Shown here piece after piece: positions 38,201 to 48,865 of a DNA stretch of 64,000 nt. This DNA comes from Himantopus leucocephalus (Eukaryota; Chordata; Aves; Charadriiformes; Recurvirostridae). Positions within the stretch are counted from its first letter, which is position 1; each line of letters starts with the position of its first letter. Made by a program: the position numbers and the translations under genes. The stretch is taken from the NCBI GenBank assembly GCA_003993805.1, contig RSEF01000002.1:68917704-68981703 (forward strand), given 5' to 3'. The notes beneath the pieces were generated by a model. That model did no database searches. It had not been told where the DNA came from and worked only from the letters and a program-made list of their open reading frames with translations.

Positions 38201-40501
38201 GATACTCTTTCTCATCATATTAAGTCTTGCTGGGGAAACTACAGAAAATATATCTAAATGTTAATGATCACACTTCTAAGCCTGTCTTAAAATCTGTAAT
38301 GATCTGAGGAGTATTCTCAACTCTGAATAAAACCCTGTCCTGGTACTGAGCGCTCACATTTGCTAACCGGAGGTTAAAGAAACAAAAGCATCTAAGGAAA
38401 AAAAAAAGTTTCCAAAGGTATGCAGATCAGTGGGTTTTCCTAACAAAAGCCACAAAACTGCACTATTGTTAAGATTAATTTTTACATTATTGATGGTGAT
38501 TTATGGCAGAGTTAATTATTTTCAGTAGTGTTCTAGCTTTGCTCTTGCCAAGTTTTCTTTCAATTTGATTGCATAATCAAACAGTTCATGTACTACAGGG
38601 TAACTGGGAAGGCTTGTTAAGCTTCCTGTAACCGTGAACTAATCTGATGAAATCCTGAGAAGCATCCTGGGTTATCATCAGACATCATCTGTCCAAACAA
38701 ATTAAGACTATTAGGTATAGTGGAAACAGCAATTCTCTTGGGCAAGGAGAGGCATGAGCAGTTCTGTAGTCTGGTATTTCTAGTGTGTTAATATGAAAGG
38801 TGCACTTTACTGACCTTTAGCATTACCAACACCATGTCCATCCAGCCTTTCTTAACCTTCTCAAAAATAAACTGAGACCACTAGCATAAAATCAGTGCCT
38901 TAGTACTACAAAAACAACACATGCTTCTACAGCAACCCATTCTTGAACAGCAGCATAGAAGCTGAGATGTAGAGTGGACTCCTGCCACACCCTACAACCT
39001 TCCTCCCCCAAAAAGCCTTCATCGGTATTCCAATAACACACAATTCATACTAATGCTTTTAAAGTGCAGGAGTAGTAAAAAAGAAAGTATGCCTGAGAAA
39101 TACCTTGACTGTAAAAAACAAAACACTTAAATGGTAATAGGTTATAAAAGCAGAATTACAACAGAGCATTTCTCTAAAGTGGTTTTTTTTTCTTATCAAA
39201 TGTATCCTTTAAAAAGAAAAAGAAATGCTTCCTAACGAAAAAGTTTCAGAGGGAAGTGAAAAACAGTCCTTTGCCACAAAAAATCATACTGGTAATTACA
39301 AAAAGTAACTAAATTCCTACAGCAAATTATATTTAAAAACCAGACACTTGATTCACAATGTTTTTTATTTTAATTTCAAATTTTCTTACAGATACACATA
39401 ATACAGATTGGAGGAAGAGACTATTGAAGACACTATTTTCTATTCAGGTTATGCTGCTGCCTTTGGACAGTATATAGATCATGATTTGAATAATTTTGTT
39501 CATTTCCTGGCTCCATCAAGAACATTAAAAACTTTGCTATTGATTTCTACAGTAGCATTTTACCCTGTAAATAACAAAATAAGTGTCATTGAGAACCCTA
39601 ATAATTCATAGAGTAAACTGAGAGCAGCTGGGTTTTGCTATTTTTAAACAGAGCTAGACTTCATTTCACCTGCAGCACTATTTGAGAAAGAGAGAGCAAC
39701 ACTTCCGCATTTCTAGAAAATACCAACTTCAGATCTGCAAGGTGACTAACCAGCTTAGGAACCTGTCACCAAAACACTGTGATGATAGTCAGGTGATCAG
39801 GTTGTGAACTTCTCTGAACGATAAGGATACTTCAAGAACAAGATATTTGGAGAAAAAAACCACCGTATTTGGAACAGGTGCTTGGCTTTGAATTATCTTT
39901 AAAACAAGAAAGGAGCACTTTCTGGCAGAAGAGTGAATTGCATTTCATTCATTTATGGAACAGCTTGTGTTTCATTATTGGTGAATAATGATCAGCACTA
40001 TAAAACCATGAACACAAACTGAAACCCTGCTGCGTCTCAGAGCACTCAGTGACTTACATAAACACTGAACCACTTCTGATTACCACCTTTTGACTGAGTA
40101 TGCGGCACACCAGCACTACGTTGTAAAGCTACATTATTTTTTCAAGAATAGCAATGTTCCTTTTAAAAAACAGTGATTTGAAGACAACAAATCCAGTCCA
40201 ACCCTAGCAGAAGTAAATACCCCTGGTATCTTTCTCTGTCTGGGACAAACTTTCCTGTTACACAACACAGGAGAGGCAGAGCAGCTACTACAGGACCCGA
40301 GGGCATTATGCAAAGACATCTACAACAGAGCCAAGACTAAGAATTAAATGAAATGTCTGACTGAAGTTTTATCGCAAGAAGCACTTTATTTCTTCAAAAA
40401 CTGAAGAGGTCTGAAAAGATCTAACAGATGCAAAGACACCGGACAGTTAAATGGGAAAGTTAAAAATACTAGAAGGACCTAATGCACTCAAATAAGCAAA
40501 A
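32231..40501. other. AT-rich non-coding sequence, no supported gene
   Basis: About 8.3 kb with no recognisable exon set, apart from the short duplication at 35109-35171. There is a short (CA)n run near 33737-33749 and a T/A run near 35920-35943. A 142-codon frame at 34451-34879 has no recognisable domain and no splice context. Two short stretches, at about 33621-33780 and 39388-39445, follow good acceptor-like sequence ('ccccatttcag', 'ttttcttacag') but show no known family, so I do not call exons. Confidence 0.4.
35109..35171. repeat. Short duplication around a lone N (35140)
   Basis: 'ttttctgaaaggttcaac' plus an A-run occurs before the N, and 'ttttctgaaaggtttaac' plus an A-run occurs after it, about 31 bp each. 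A poly-A tract at the junction is a typical place for assembly overlap failure. Confidence 0.75.
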
Positions 40502-40616
40502 TACTGTTTTCCTTCTTTCATTTTGGTTGTTGCTAGCTACTGTTGGGTACAGAGAGGANACTGTTTTCCTTCTTTCATTTTGGTTGTTGCTAGCTACTTT
40601 TGGGTACAGAGAGGAG
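40502..40616. repeat. Direct duplication around a lone N (40559)
   Basis: Bases 40502-40558 and 40560-40616 are 57-bp copies ('actgttttccttctttc' to 'gtacagagagga') that differ at one base ('ctactgttggg' versus 'ctacttttggg'). They are separated by a single N. Confidence 0.85.
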
Positions 40617-40641
40617 TATACATGAGGGACTAACACTGCGC

Positions 40642-40915
40642 ATCATAGAATCATAGAACAGTTTGGGTTGGAAAGAACCTTTAAAGGTCATCTAGTCCAA
40701 CCCACCTGCAATGAGAAGGGACATCTTCAACTAGATCAGGCTGCTCAGAGCCCCGTCCTACCTGACCTCGAACGTTTCCAGGGATGGGGCACCCACCACC
40801 TCTCTGGGAAACCTGTGCCAGTGTTTCACAACCCTCATTATAAAAAAAAATCTTCCTTATATCTGGTCTGAATCTACACTCTTTTCATTTAAAACTATTA
40901 CCCCTTGTATGAAAT
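40642..40915 (-). mobile_element. CR1 LINE 3' fragment, minus strand
   Basis: It begins with two CR1 terminal repeats ('atcatagaatcatagaac'). 'gtttgggttggaaagaacct', 'aaggtcatctagtccaaccc' and 'gatcaggctgctcagagccc' follow in order, then the region ending 'attaccccttgta'. This is a clear 5'-truncated CR1 3' region in reverse complement. Its distal half is repeated after the lone N at 40947 by an assembly duplication. Confidence 0.93.
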
Positions 40916-41097
40916 GGCTTAAAAAATCTATATGTATATTTATTTANACCACCTCTCTGGGAAACCTGTGCCAGTGTTTCACAACCCTCATAAAAAAAAA
41001 AATCTTCCTTATATCTAGTCTGAATCTACACTCTTTTCATTTAAAACTATTACCCGTTGTATGAAATGGCTTAAAAAATCTATATGTATATTTATTT
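40795..41097. repeat. Direct duplication around a lone N (40947)
   Basis: Bases 40795-40946 and 40948-41097 are copies of about 150 bp ('accacctctctggg' to 'tatgtatatttattta'). They differ by 'cattataaaaaaaaa' versus 'cataaaaaaaaaaa' and two substitutions. The second copy of the CR1 distal half therefore should not be counted as an independent CR1 insertion. Confidence 0.85.
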
Positions 41098-41622
41098 ATT
41101 ATAATGATAAAATGAAGAAAAGTTTTCATTGACCTTCTAAAGCTGACTTCTAAAATCACTAAGAAATTTTTGTGTTATGAAATAGAAGTGCTACATGACT
41201 TACCTAAAATGCTTCACTCCCTCAAAATGTACTATCAGTTGGTATATTTGCACAAACTGTCCTTCAAACTCAAGTAAACTACAGAACAAAATACATCCAC
41301 ATTTTTCTGCTTCTTCCTTATAAACTGTAGTATTCATCAATGTTCTAATAATTCACAGGAATACTCAGAGTATGGCGTTCTTCAGTAATTTTTAAAAATG
41401 CTCAACTATGTATCTGTTCATAGAAAGTCATCACAGCAGAAGATACGCTCTCCTGTATGAATTTAGGTGTAGAAGGAGAGTAAAATTTAGCGCTAAGGGA
41501 TATATATTCATGACCCATAGCCAAGAACTTACTCTTTGTCAAATTCTTCAACTCAAAATAACAATGTTCCAAACAGATGAATGAGTAGTGTAAGAAGTAA
41601 CGTGATTTAATCTTCCATGTCT
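41098..41622. other. Non-coding sequence before a gap
   Basis: AT-rich, nothing recognised. It ends at the 1000-N gap. Confidence 0.5.
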
Positions 41623-42622
41623 NNNNNNNNNNNNNNNNNNNNNNNNNNNNNNNNNNNNNNNNNNNNNNNNNNNNNNNNNNNNNNNNNNNNNNNNNNNNNN
41701 NNNNNNNNNNNNNNNNNNNNNNNNNNNNNNNNNNNNNNNNNNNNNNNNNNNNNNNNNNNNNNNNNNNNNNNNNNNNNNNNNNNNNNNNNNNNNNNNNNNN
41801 NNNNNNNNNNNNNNNNNNNNNNNNNNNNNNNNNNNNNNNNNNNNNNNNNNNNNNNNNNNNNNNNNNNNNNNNNNNNNNNNNNNNNNNNNNNNNNNNNNNN
41901 NNNNNNNNNNNNNNNNNNNNNNNNNNNNNNNNNNNNNNNNNNNNNNNNNNNNNNNNNNNNNNNNNNNNNNNNNNNNNNNNNNNNNNNNNNNNNNNNNNNN
42001 NNNNNNNNNNNNNNNNNNNNNNNNNNNNNNNNNNNNNNNNNNNNNNNNNNNNNNNNNNNNNNNNNNNNNNNNNNNNNNNNNNNNNNNNNNNNNNNNNNNN
42101 NNNNNNNNNNNNNNNNNNNNNNNNNNNNNNNNNNNNNNNNNNNNNNNNNNNNNNNNNNNNNNNNNNNNNNNNNNNNNNNNNNNNNNNNNNNNNNNNNNNN
42201 NNNNNNNNNNNNNNNNNNNNNNNNNNNNNNNNNNNNNNNNNNNNNNNNNNNNNNNNNNNNNNNNNNNNNNNNNNNNNNNNNNNNNNNNNNNNNNNNNNNN
42301 NNNNNNNNNNNNNNNNNNNNNNNNNNNNNNNNNNNNNNNNNNNNNNNNNNNNNNNNNNNNNNNNNNNNNNNNNNNNNNNNNNNNNNNNNNNNNNNNNNNN
42401 NNNNNNNNNNNNNNNNNNNNNNNNNNNNNNNNNNNNNNNNNNNNNNNNNNNNNNNNNNNNNNNNNNNNNNNNNNNNNNNNNNNNNNNNNNNNNNNNNNNN
42501 NNNNNNNNNNNNNNNNNNNNNNNNNNNNNNNNNNNNNNNNNNNNNNNNNNNNNNNNNNNNNNNNNNNNNNNNNNNNNNNNNNNNNNNNNNNNNNNNNNNN
42601 NNNNNNNNNNNNNNNNNNNNNN
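41623..42622. other. Assembly gap, 1000 N
   Basis: Exactly 1000 N, a default gap length, so the true distance is unknown. The long 'open frames' that span it consist of unknown residues and mean nothing. Neither flank is a recognisable repeat. Confidence 0.95.
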
Positions 42623-43165
42623 TTTCTGTTTTCACTAGGATACTTTCGGGGTTCCTTTAGAGTATAAAACAAGTCAGTGACCCGTGAAGCTCTAGCATGA
42701 GAGCCAATCGTATTGCCATTTCAGGCGGCGCTACTGACGTTAGTGAATCCCTGGGACTTTGGCTTGGCTACTAGAGTCTGAGCAGAGGCTGGATCTTCCA
42801 AATGCTCCTAAATAACATCACACTTCTGTCTTGACTAGGGTAATGATAGGTAGGCTCAGCTCATATCTTGCTTGATGTAACCATCAGGATTGGTCATTTC
42901 ACCCTGGCTCTTCATTAAATATTGTCTTGAATTAATTGAGTTACCAGCTTCTAAAAACAGCCTGGTGCTAGCAGATTTCCCTTTAAAAATAAAAATTAAA
43001 AAAAATTACCATCTAAATTGCAAACCCTTCAGTTACATGATTTGCTTCATTAAGCACATAAGGACTGTGTTGAATAAAACCCTGTACGCTGCTCTCTAAA
43101 ACTATATCCTTATTCTTGGCTGGTTGTTGAGAAAGCCCTTCCTGCAACCGCCTTGCTGGGAGAGC

Positions 43166-43246
43166 CACCTGCCAGGCCACAAGCATCCCTGTCACCTGCC
43201 AGGCCACACACATGCCTGTCACCTGCCAGGCCACACACGTTTCCCA
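43166..43246. repeat. Minisatellite, three 27-bp units
   Basis: Three tandem units at 43166-43192, 43193-43219 and 43220-43246 share the core 'cacctgccaggccaca'. The first two differ at about three positions, and the third diverges in its last bases. The period of 27 is a multiple of three, which creates overlapping open frames on both strands. These are a by-product of the repeat and not evidence of a protein. No N is involved, so this is likely a real repeat. Confidence 0.85.
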
Positions 43247-46200
43247 GCCTGGGATGGCTGGCGGGAGCACTGGGATGTGCCTCAGCCGCCCACCATGTCT
43301 CCGCTCCTCCTCTGGCTGCAGAGCCCCGTCCCATTGCCTATGCCAGCAAATTAAGACGGACCTCTGAAACCCATGAAGCATGTTTTTGTTGGTTGAATCA
43401 AGGGGAAATGTGCTTCTTTTCATCTTCTTTCTTCCTTCTTTTTCAGCATCCTTTCATACCTGGGAGGGAGGGATCACTCCGGACCTTTTTGGGTTGGGAT
43501 CCGCAGGCTCTGACAGTCAACTTCTTATGATTTACTTCTGAATAAATATTTCTGGGATTTGACCAGCACTGCGTTGTTTTTCACCCCAGTCAGGAATGTC
43601 ACCGTGTTTTCTGAAGTCTCTCAGGAATACTCAAGGGGAGAGGTTACGTGGGCCAGCTATTAAAGACGGCACCACTCACACTTGCCCACAACTAACCCAT
43701 TGAGAAAGCCGGTTACAGCTTTTGGTGAAAAATGTAGAAGTCAGGCTATCTCAGCCTAATGATGGTCCAAGTAAGTGCGATTAGCCATGCTATAAATTCC
43801 TCAGGGCTTACTCAAGAAGTAGGATGTTGGGTTCATGGTGTCTTGATACGTATATGCGCATATTGCAGTAATGTTCCCTTATCTGAAATCTGTAGCACTG
43901 CTAGGTGGAGGAGTTAGGTTCAGGCTTCAGAAATGATTATTCTCCTTCTAAGGCATCCAGAGCAGAAGATGTTTTCAAGCCAGCAATGCAGTCATCCCTG
44001 CTCAAGGGACATATTATCCCTGCCACCTCCGTCTATCCTTTAGGAGATCACTCTTGTCTTACCCTTGAGCTCTATAGAGACCATATCATGAAAGATGAAG
44101 AGATTTCCTTACATACAGTAACTTAATGTGCACTGAATGTAGCTCTTCTGTACAACCACAGCGGTGCTCTCTGCTCTCCATCTCACCATCCAGGTGCCCA
44201 TAGAGCTGTTAGGAGCAGAAGAGCAAGGACAGATGTCTAGAAAAGATAGGGACTGGTGATCCTATGGGATGTGCAGTTACCCTGCCTTCACTCCAGCTGC
44301 AGCTAAAAGTAGCCTGTCTTCTGGCTACTAAGCAAGATTTTCTGAGGAAGTGTTTAATTTGCTTTTAAACCAGGTGTTCTTGTACTGTTGAATTCAGAAA
44401 CAAATTCTCCAAGCAACATTTCTCAATTCTGGAAAAAAAAAAAAAAACCAAACCAGTAAGTAATTACACCACCAACTCTCCCCAACAGCAATAGCCAATA
44501 AAATCCTAAAGAAAAAGACAAAAATAAAGTGTAAAAATGACAGGTTTTTTGTATTTCTAACAGCTATTTTCAAAGCACTGAAGATGAGGAAATGCTTTGA
44601 CAACCAAAGAAAAAGATTGAAAAATGGTCACGCTTTGACCACTGGTTCACCTGAAAAATGTTAATCAGCTATAATTTGGCACATAGCTCCTGCTCTGCAA
44701 CTTACAGACAAAGAATGAGTTATTGCTAGTAAATAACCATATTCTCTAACAATCTGTGTAACTGTCACCATCCTTAAGCAGAAGCAGCTTCCCAGCTAGA
44801 GCAGGAAAGCTCAATATGCTATTGCCGTGCAATTCCCAAATCCCCCAAACAGAAGACTTAGTGGTATAGTCGTATTAATGAATAGTGCTACAGAAAGGTC
44901 AGGAGAGAGAGATAGCATCAGTCAGACCTGCTTTGCTCTGTAGTGGAGTGTGCACTTCTTCATCCTTGCAACCGAATTAATGATGACCAAAAAAAAGTGA
45001 AAGGATGTGAGAGAACATGAAAGAAAATGTGCTTAGCAGGGAATGAAGACGACTGTTGTTTTTCACTCTCACTGAGAAAAAGAACATTTGAACATTCAAA
45101 AAGAAAAAGTGAATGCATACTAAGGTGATTTTTTTGGCAAAATAAATACTGCTCAATATGAGGGCACTGTTAAGTAATTAATACTTAATTAACAGAGTGC
45201 CTAACAAACATGTGCCTGACTTTAAAGGTATACAGTTTCCTTTTTTTATTATTATGAAACACGAGTATAACTGACAAGTAATGTACAAAGAAATCTCCAG
45301 ATGGGCTGGTCATAGAGTGCCTTAAGCCTTAGGTAAGATGCATCCTTTACGGAGCTGTGGGAGAAATAGTTCTGTAAGGTTATATTAATATCTAGCACTA
45401 GTCAAGGGTTTTTAACACATCAAAGTTCTACTCAAATACCTCATTAGCAATGGATCCTCTGGATATAAACCGATAATTCCTTTGTAGCACTGAGCCTGGT
45501 AAACGAGACTGTTCCCTGGCACTTTAGTCAGCAACCAATTAGATAATTCTATTAAATATTTAAATAGTACAAACAGGAATTGAAAAAATGCTTATGTTAC
45601 TGCTGTTATGGGTTTATTCTGAGCATTAAATAGCTGCTATCAAATGCTAAAAACCAGGACCAAATCCTGCATCTTCTAATGTGGGAGCATTCCCGCAGTT
45701 CCTCTGGCTCAGGTCCTCCCCACCCTCTCCCTCAGGCTGCGTTTCACCCAGCTGAGGACCACCCGTTCTGCTTTGCATTTATAGCATTGCATCTTCATAA
45801 GGAATAGTTACGTTTTGTTCGTTCATCGTATTTGTCCTGGTTTTGGTACAGCCTCTTAAAACTGTGTACAGCAGATTTCCCAAAGTACATAAAACATTAC
45901 AGGTCTGAAAAAATCAGCATTTGACAACTTAAATTAGATCTATATTTGTGATAATCCAATCAGTGAACGAAAGATTAGCTGAGCTTAAAGACTGAGGCGC
46001 ATATTCTTTGTTCTGGCTGCAGGTGGGTAGGATTTAAGGAAGAGCTTTAGCTCAGCTCCCCCCCAGTCTGGGGCAAATGAGGGACTGGTTCAGGCTGGAG
46101 CCGTTTTGACTAGCAGCAGAGTTGCTGCGAGTTGTGCTCAGCTGCTGGTTGCTCCTGATATGCTGCATTTCTGGATCCCAAACCAGCCGGGTGGTGCCAT

Positions 46201-47422
46201 TCGCCCAAACTCATTCATCCAAACTCATCTCTCAGGCCATCGATGACTGCTTCAGGGGAGGTGGAAAGCCTCACCACCTCCACCTGCCGCGTGCAGCGGG
46301 CAAGCTGCGGTCGGCACGTGCTGTGTGGCTGATCAGGGTGCAGGCAGAGGAAATATTTGGGGTTTCTGGTCTGAAGCGCACAGTCCTGAGATTTACCCAA
46401 ACAGGTTTTATGTAGAGGAAAGAGGTGTTATCTAGTGATGCCATTATGTAACAGTTTTAAACTTTGGATCAGTAATAATTGGGGACAGGCTTTAACTCAG
46501 GTCCTAGAGCAGGCACACTAATGCTCTTTCCAAAATATTTTGCTGGTAATTCTTTGACAGCAGCTGAACATTGAGCAGATGTCTTCATCGAGCTGTCCTT
46601 TTTCCGAAATAATACAGTGAACTGAAAGCCCTGTAAAGTGTCTAAATCGAAGTCTGCGTGTGCCTCTCTAAGCTGTACTACACTGTATTTACAGGCACTG
46701 CATTTCATTTGCCTTCGCGTTGCCCACTCACCTGCTTTGGTAAGGTCTGGTCACAGTTTTTCCAAAGGTGGCTGCTCTGTTTGGCTGTCTCATGAGATCC
46801 ATCATCCTCAAACAAGTCGGTGAGTTATAAACTGGCTCTCGCCATCATCAAAAACCCCAATTCAATAGTGCCAGGCACAGTCTGTGTTTGTGTCCCACTG
46901 CAGTTCTCCCTGGAGCAACCTCTTCTGTTAGTTGGTGCACCTCCCTTGCCTCAGGCAGAGAGATGACATGACATACTCCAGTGTTTGCCCCCCTCCAGCA
47001 CGCTCCTTCATGTGAGCGGTGGCCTTTCGCCAGCTGGAGGGTGCCTGCAAGGTGGACTGCCTTGCTATGTCCTCTCCCACAATGTCCAGGAGCAACTCTT
47101 CTCTCACTGCTGTTTAGCGAGTGGCGACTTTCAAACGTTGCATCTGCACCTCCATCTTTGTGTGCAAGTGCAATAACCGCGCGTTCAGCGGTAACTCGGT
47201 GTCGCTAAAACAAGCTGCTGGCGTTCAGCACCTCAGCTCGAGAGGGGTTGGGTGGGTTTGCAGTGGTTAATCATCCGAGGGAAGAGTTTCACTGGAGAAC
47301 GTTTAGCAGGCAGCCACTACTGTGATTTATAGCCCTCTCGCCTAATAACCCCTCCACTTACGGCTCTGCTGGAGTGGAGAGCAACAGCACAGCGGCATTG
47401 GATCGACAAGCTTGTTAGGGGC

Positions 47423-47434
47423 TGCTGAGTCAGC
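47423..47434. promoter_or_regulatory. Maf/bZIP-type palindrome (MARE-like)
   Basis: 'tgctgagtcagc' is a perfect 12-base match to the T-MARE/AP-1-type core (consensus TGCTGA-S-TCAGCA, last base excluded). Small-Maf/NRF2, large-Maf and AP-1 factors bind such sites. A single site has little predictive value, and no nearby promoter is identified. Confidence 0.3.
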
Positions 47435-47783
47435 TCTGGGAGCTCACTGCTGCTCAAGCCAGACAGCCCCATGCACACTCTCTCCTTTTCTGTCTTGGTC
47501 TCCACACCAATTTTCCTGCTTGGGGGATAAAACCCTTGGGAGAAGGAAAAAAAACTGTATCTCTTCCTATATGCTTAGTTGCTTGTCATCAGATGACTGT
47601 CTTGAAGACCAGCTTTAAGGAGCAAAAGTCAGCTCACACCCTCTTGTCTGGCATCAGCTCTACTTCAGTGACACCAACAGACTGCAGGGTCTGACCCCCA
47701 ACCCCAGGCAAAACCTGGCCTGCAGCTGTACGCTAATGTCCCCACGGTTAGCGGACCTCCTGAAAACCAGCGTCAGCCCCCAA

Positions 47784-47813
47784 AGCTCTCGTGGCAGNCA
47801 GCTCTCATGGCAG
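47784..47813. repeat. Micro-duplication around a lone N (47798)
   Basis: 'agctctcgtggcag' (47784-47797) and 'agctctcatggcag' (47800-47813) flank an N plus one base. It is the shortest of the lone-N duplications and could be chance, but it fits the pattern of the other eight. Confidence 0.6.
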
Positions 47814-48553
47814 TGCTCATAAGCGCAGGACTGAGAGGACTCATGGGGGTTAGCAGTCCCCTGCCTTGTACTACCACTTCTCCTTCAAGAAACCAAATAA
47901 AACCCAAGCCCATCTCACCCTTTGCAGTTCAGAGCGTTGCCACCGTGTGGGTACGGTGCAGTTATGAAGTCTGGTTGTTACCCAAGGAAAAAATTGAGTA
48001 GGAAGATGTCTTTGAGTGCAGAACAAGTCCAGGCTATATTCTGCAGTGCGGGAAACCTAAAAATTACTAAATCTGTAAAGAACTATATGTAGATTCACAA
48101 AATGTTTTGGTTAACATATTAGTTATTTTGGAGAGTAGTAATGTTGACTTAACATATTTAGCTTTTGAATTTGATGTGAAATATTCGCATAGACTGAATG
48201 TAGTCATGTGTTTGTGGAATTAATAACTTTACTTCCAAGTTTTACTTATTATTCTTATATACAACAGCCCGAGGAAATTTTCTTTTGCTTATCTACGTTT
48301 CAGTCTCTTTGCTTAGATTTCTTCTGGGATCTGACCTATAAAAACAACTGGATTTATGATACACTGAAGTTTACAGCAAACACTTAACAAATACTCCTAT
48401 TTCGGATATGAAATTAATAGTGTTTAAATATAGTCTCAGATGTTCTCATTTTTGCTGTTTACAGAGTGAAGTAGTTTTCTAGCAAATGTCAAGGAACCAG
48501 CTAATGGGTAAATATGCCAAGGAAAGTATCTGCACACCGCCATCTACGGTGCA

Positions 48554-48865
48554 GGCCGGGGGTATCGCAGGAGCTGGTTATCGCTGGGAGACACAAGAGG
48601 GGGTATTCATAACCAAAAAATGTCGCGGATTCTCCTCTTCTGGCAGCAGTTTCTGTTGGCGCAGAGCATGCCTTGCAGAAGGGCCGTTATAGCACAGGAT
48701 GCGCATGANGGGCCGGGGGTATCGCAGGAGCTGTTTATCGCTGGGAGACATGAGAGGGGGTATTCATAACCAAAAAATGTCGTGGATTCTCCTCTTCTGG
48801 TAGCAGTTTCTGTTGGCGCAGAGCATGCCTTGCAGAAGGGCCGTTATAGCACAGGATGCGCATGA
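48554..48865. repeat. Direct duplication around a lone N (48709)
   Basis: About 155 bp ('ggccgggggtatcgcagg' to 'caggatgcgcatga') occurs at 48554-48708 and again at 48711-48865 with about five differences, for example 'gctggttatc' versus 'gctgtttatc' and 'tctggcagc' versus 'tctggtagc'. A lone N separates the copies. The 235-codon minus-strand frame that ends here (48735-49442) shows no family resemblance. Confidence 0.85.

Larger units (their letters stand above)
42623..48553. other. Mixed-composition non-coding sequence
   Basis: No supported exons. It holds the 27-bp minisatellite at 43166-43246, a Maf/bZIP-like palindrome at 47423-47434 and a tiny duplication at 47784-47813. The frame at 46122-46415 looks like a signal peptide at its start but begins with TTG, and I see no ATG or splice support. 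Confidence 0.4.

Noticed and set aside
38564..38581. Palindrome tttgatt-gcat-aatcaaa
   Set aside because: Seven-base arms in AT-rich DNA are expected by chance, and no context supports a regulatory role.
39388..39445. Possible short exon after 'ttttcttacag' with donor 'cag|gttatg'
   Set aside because: Too short and unsupported. The longer open frame there (39408-39611) has another phase and no homologue that I know.
41548..42672. Very long frames across 41.5-42.7 kb on both strands
   Set aside because: They consist almost entirely of the 1000-N gap.
46122..46415. 97-codon frame with a signal-peptide-like start (LRVVLSCWLLLICC)
   Set aside because: The initiator is TTG, not ATG. There is no upstream exon, no acceptor and no recognisable mature protein.
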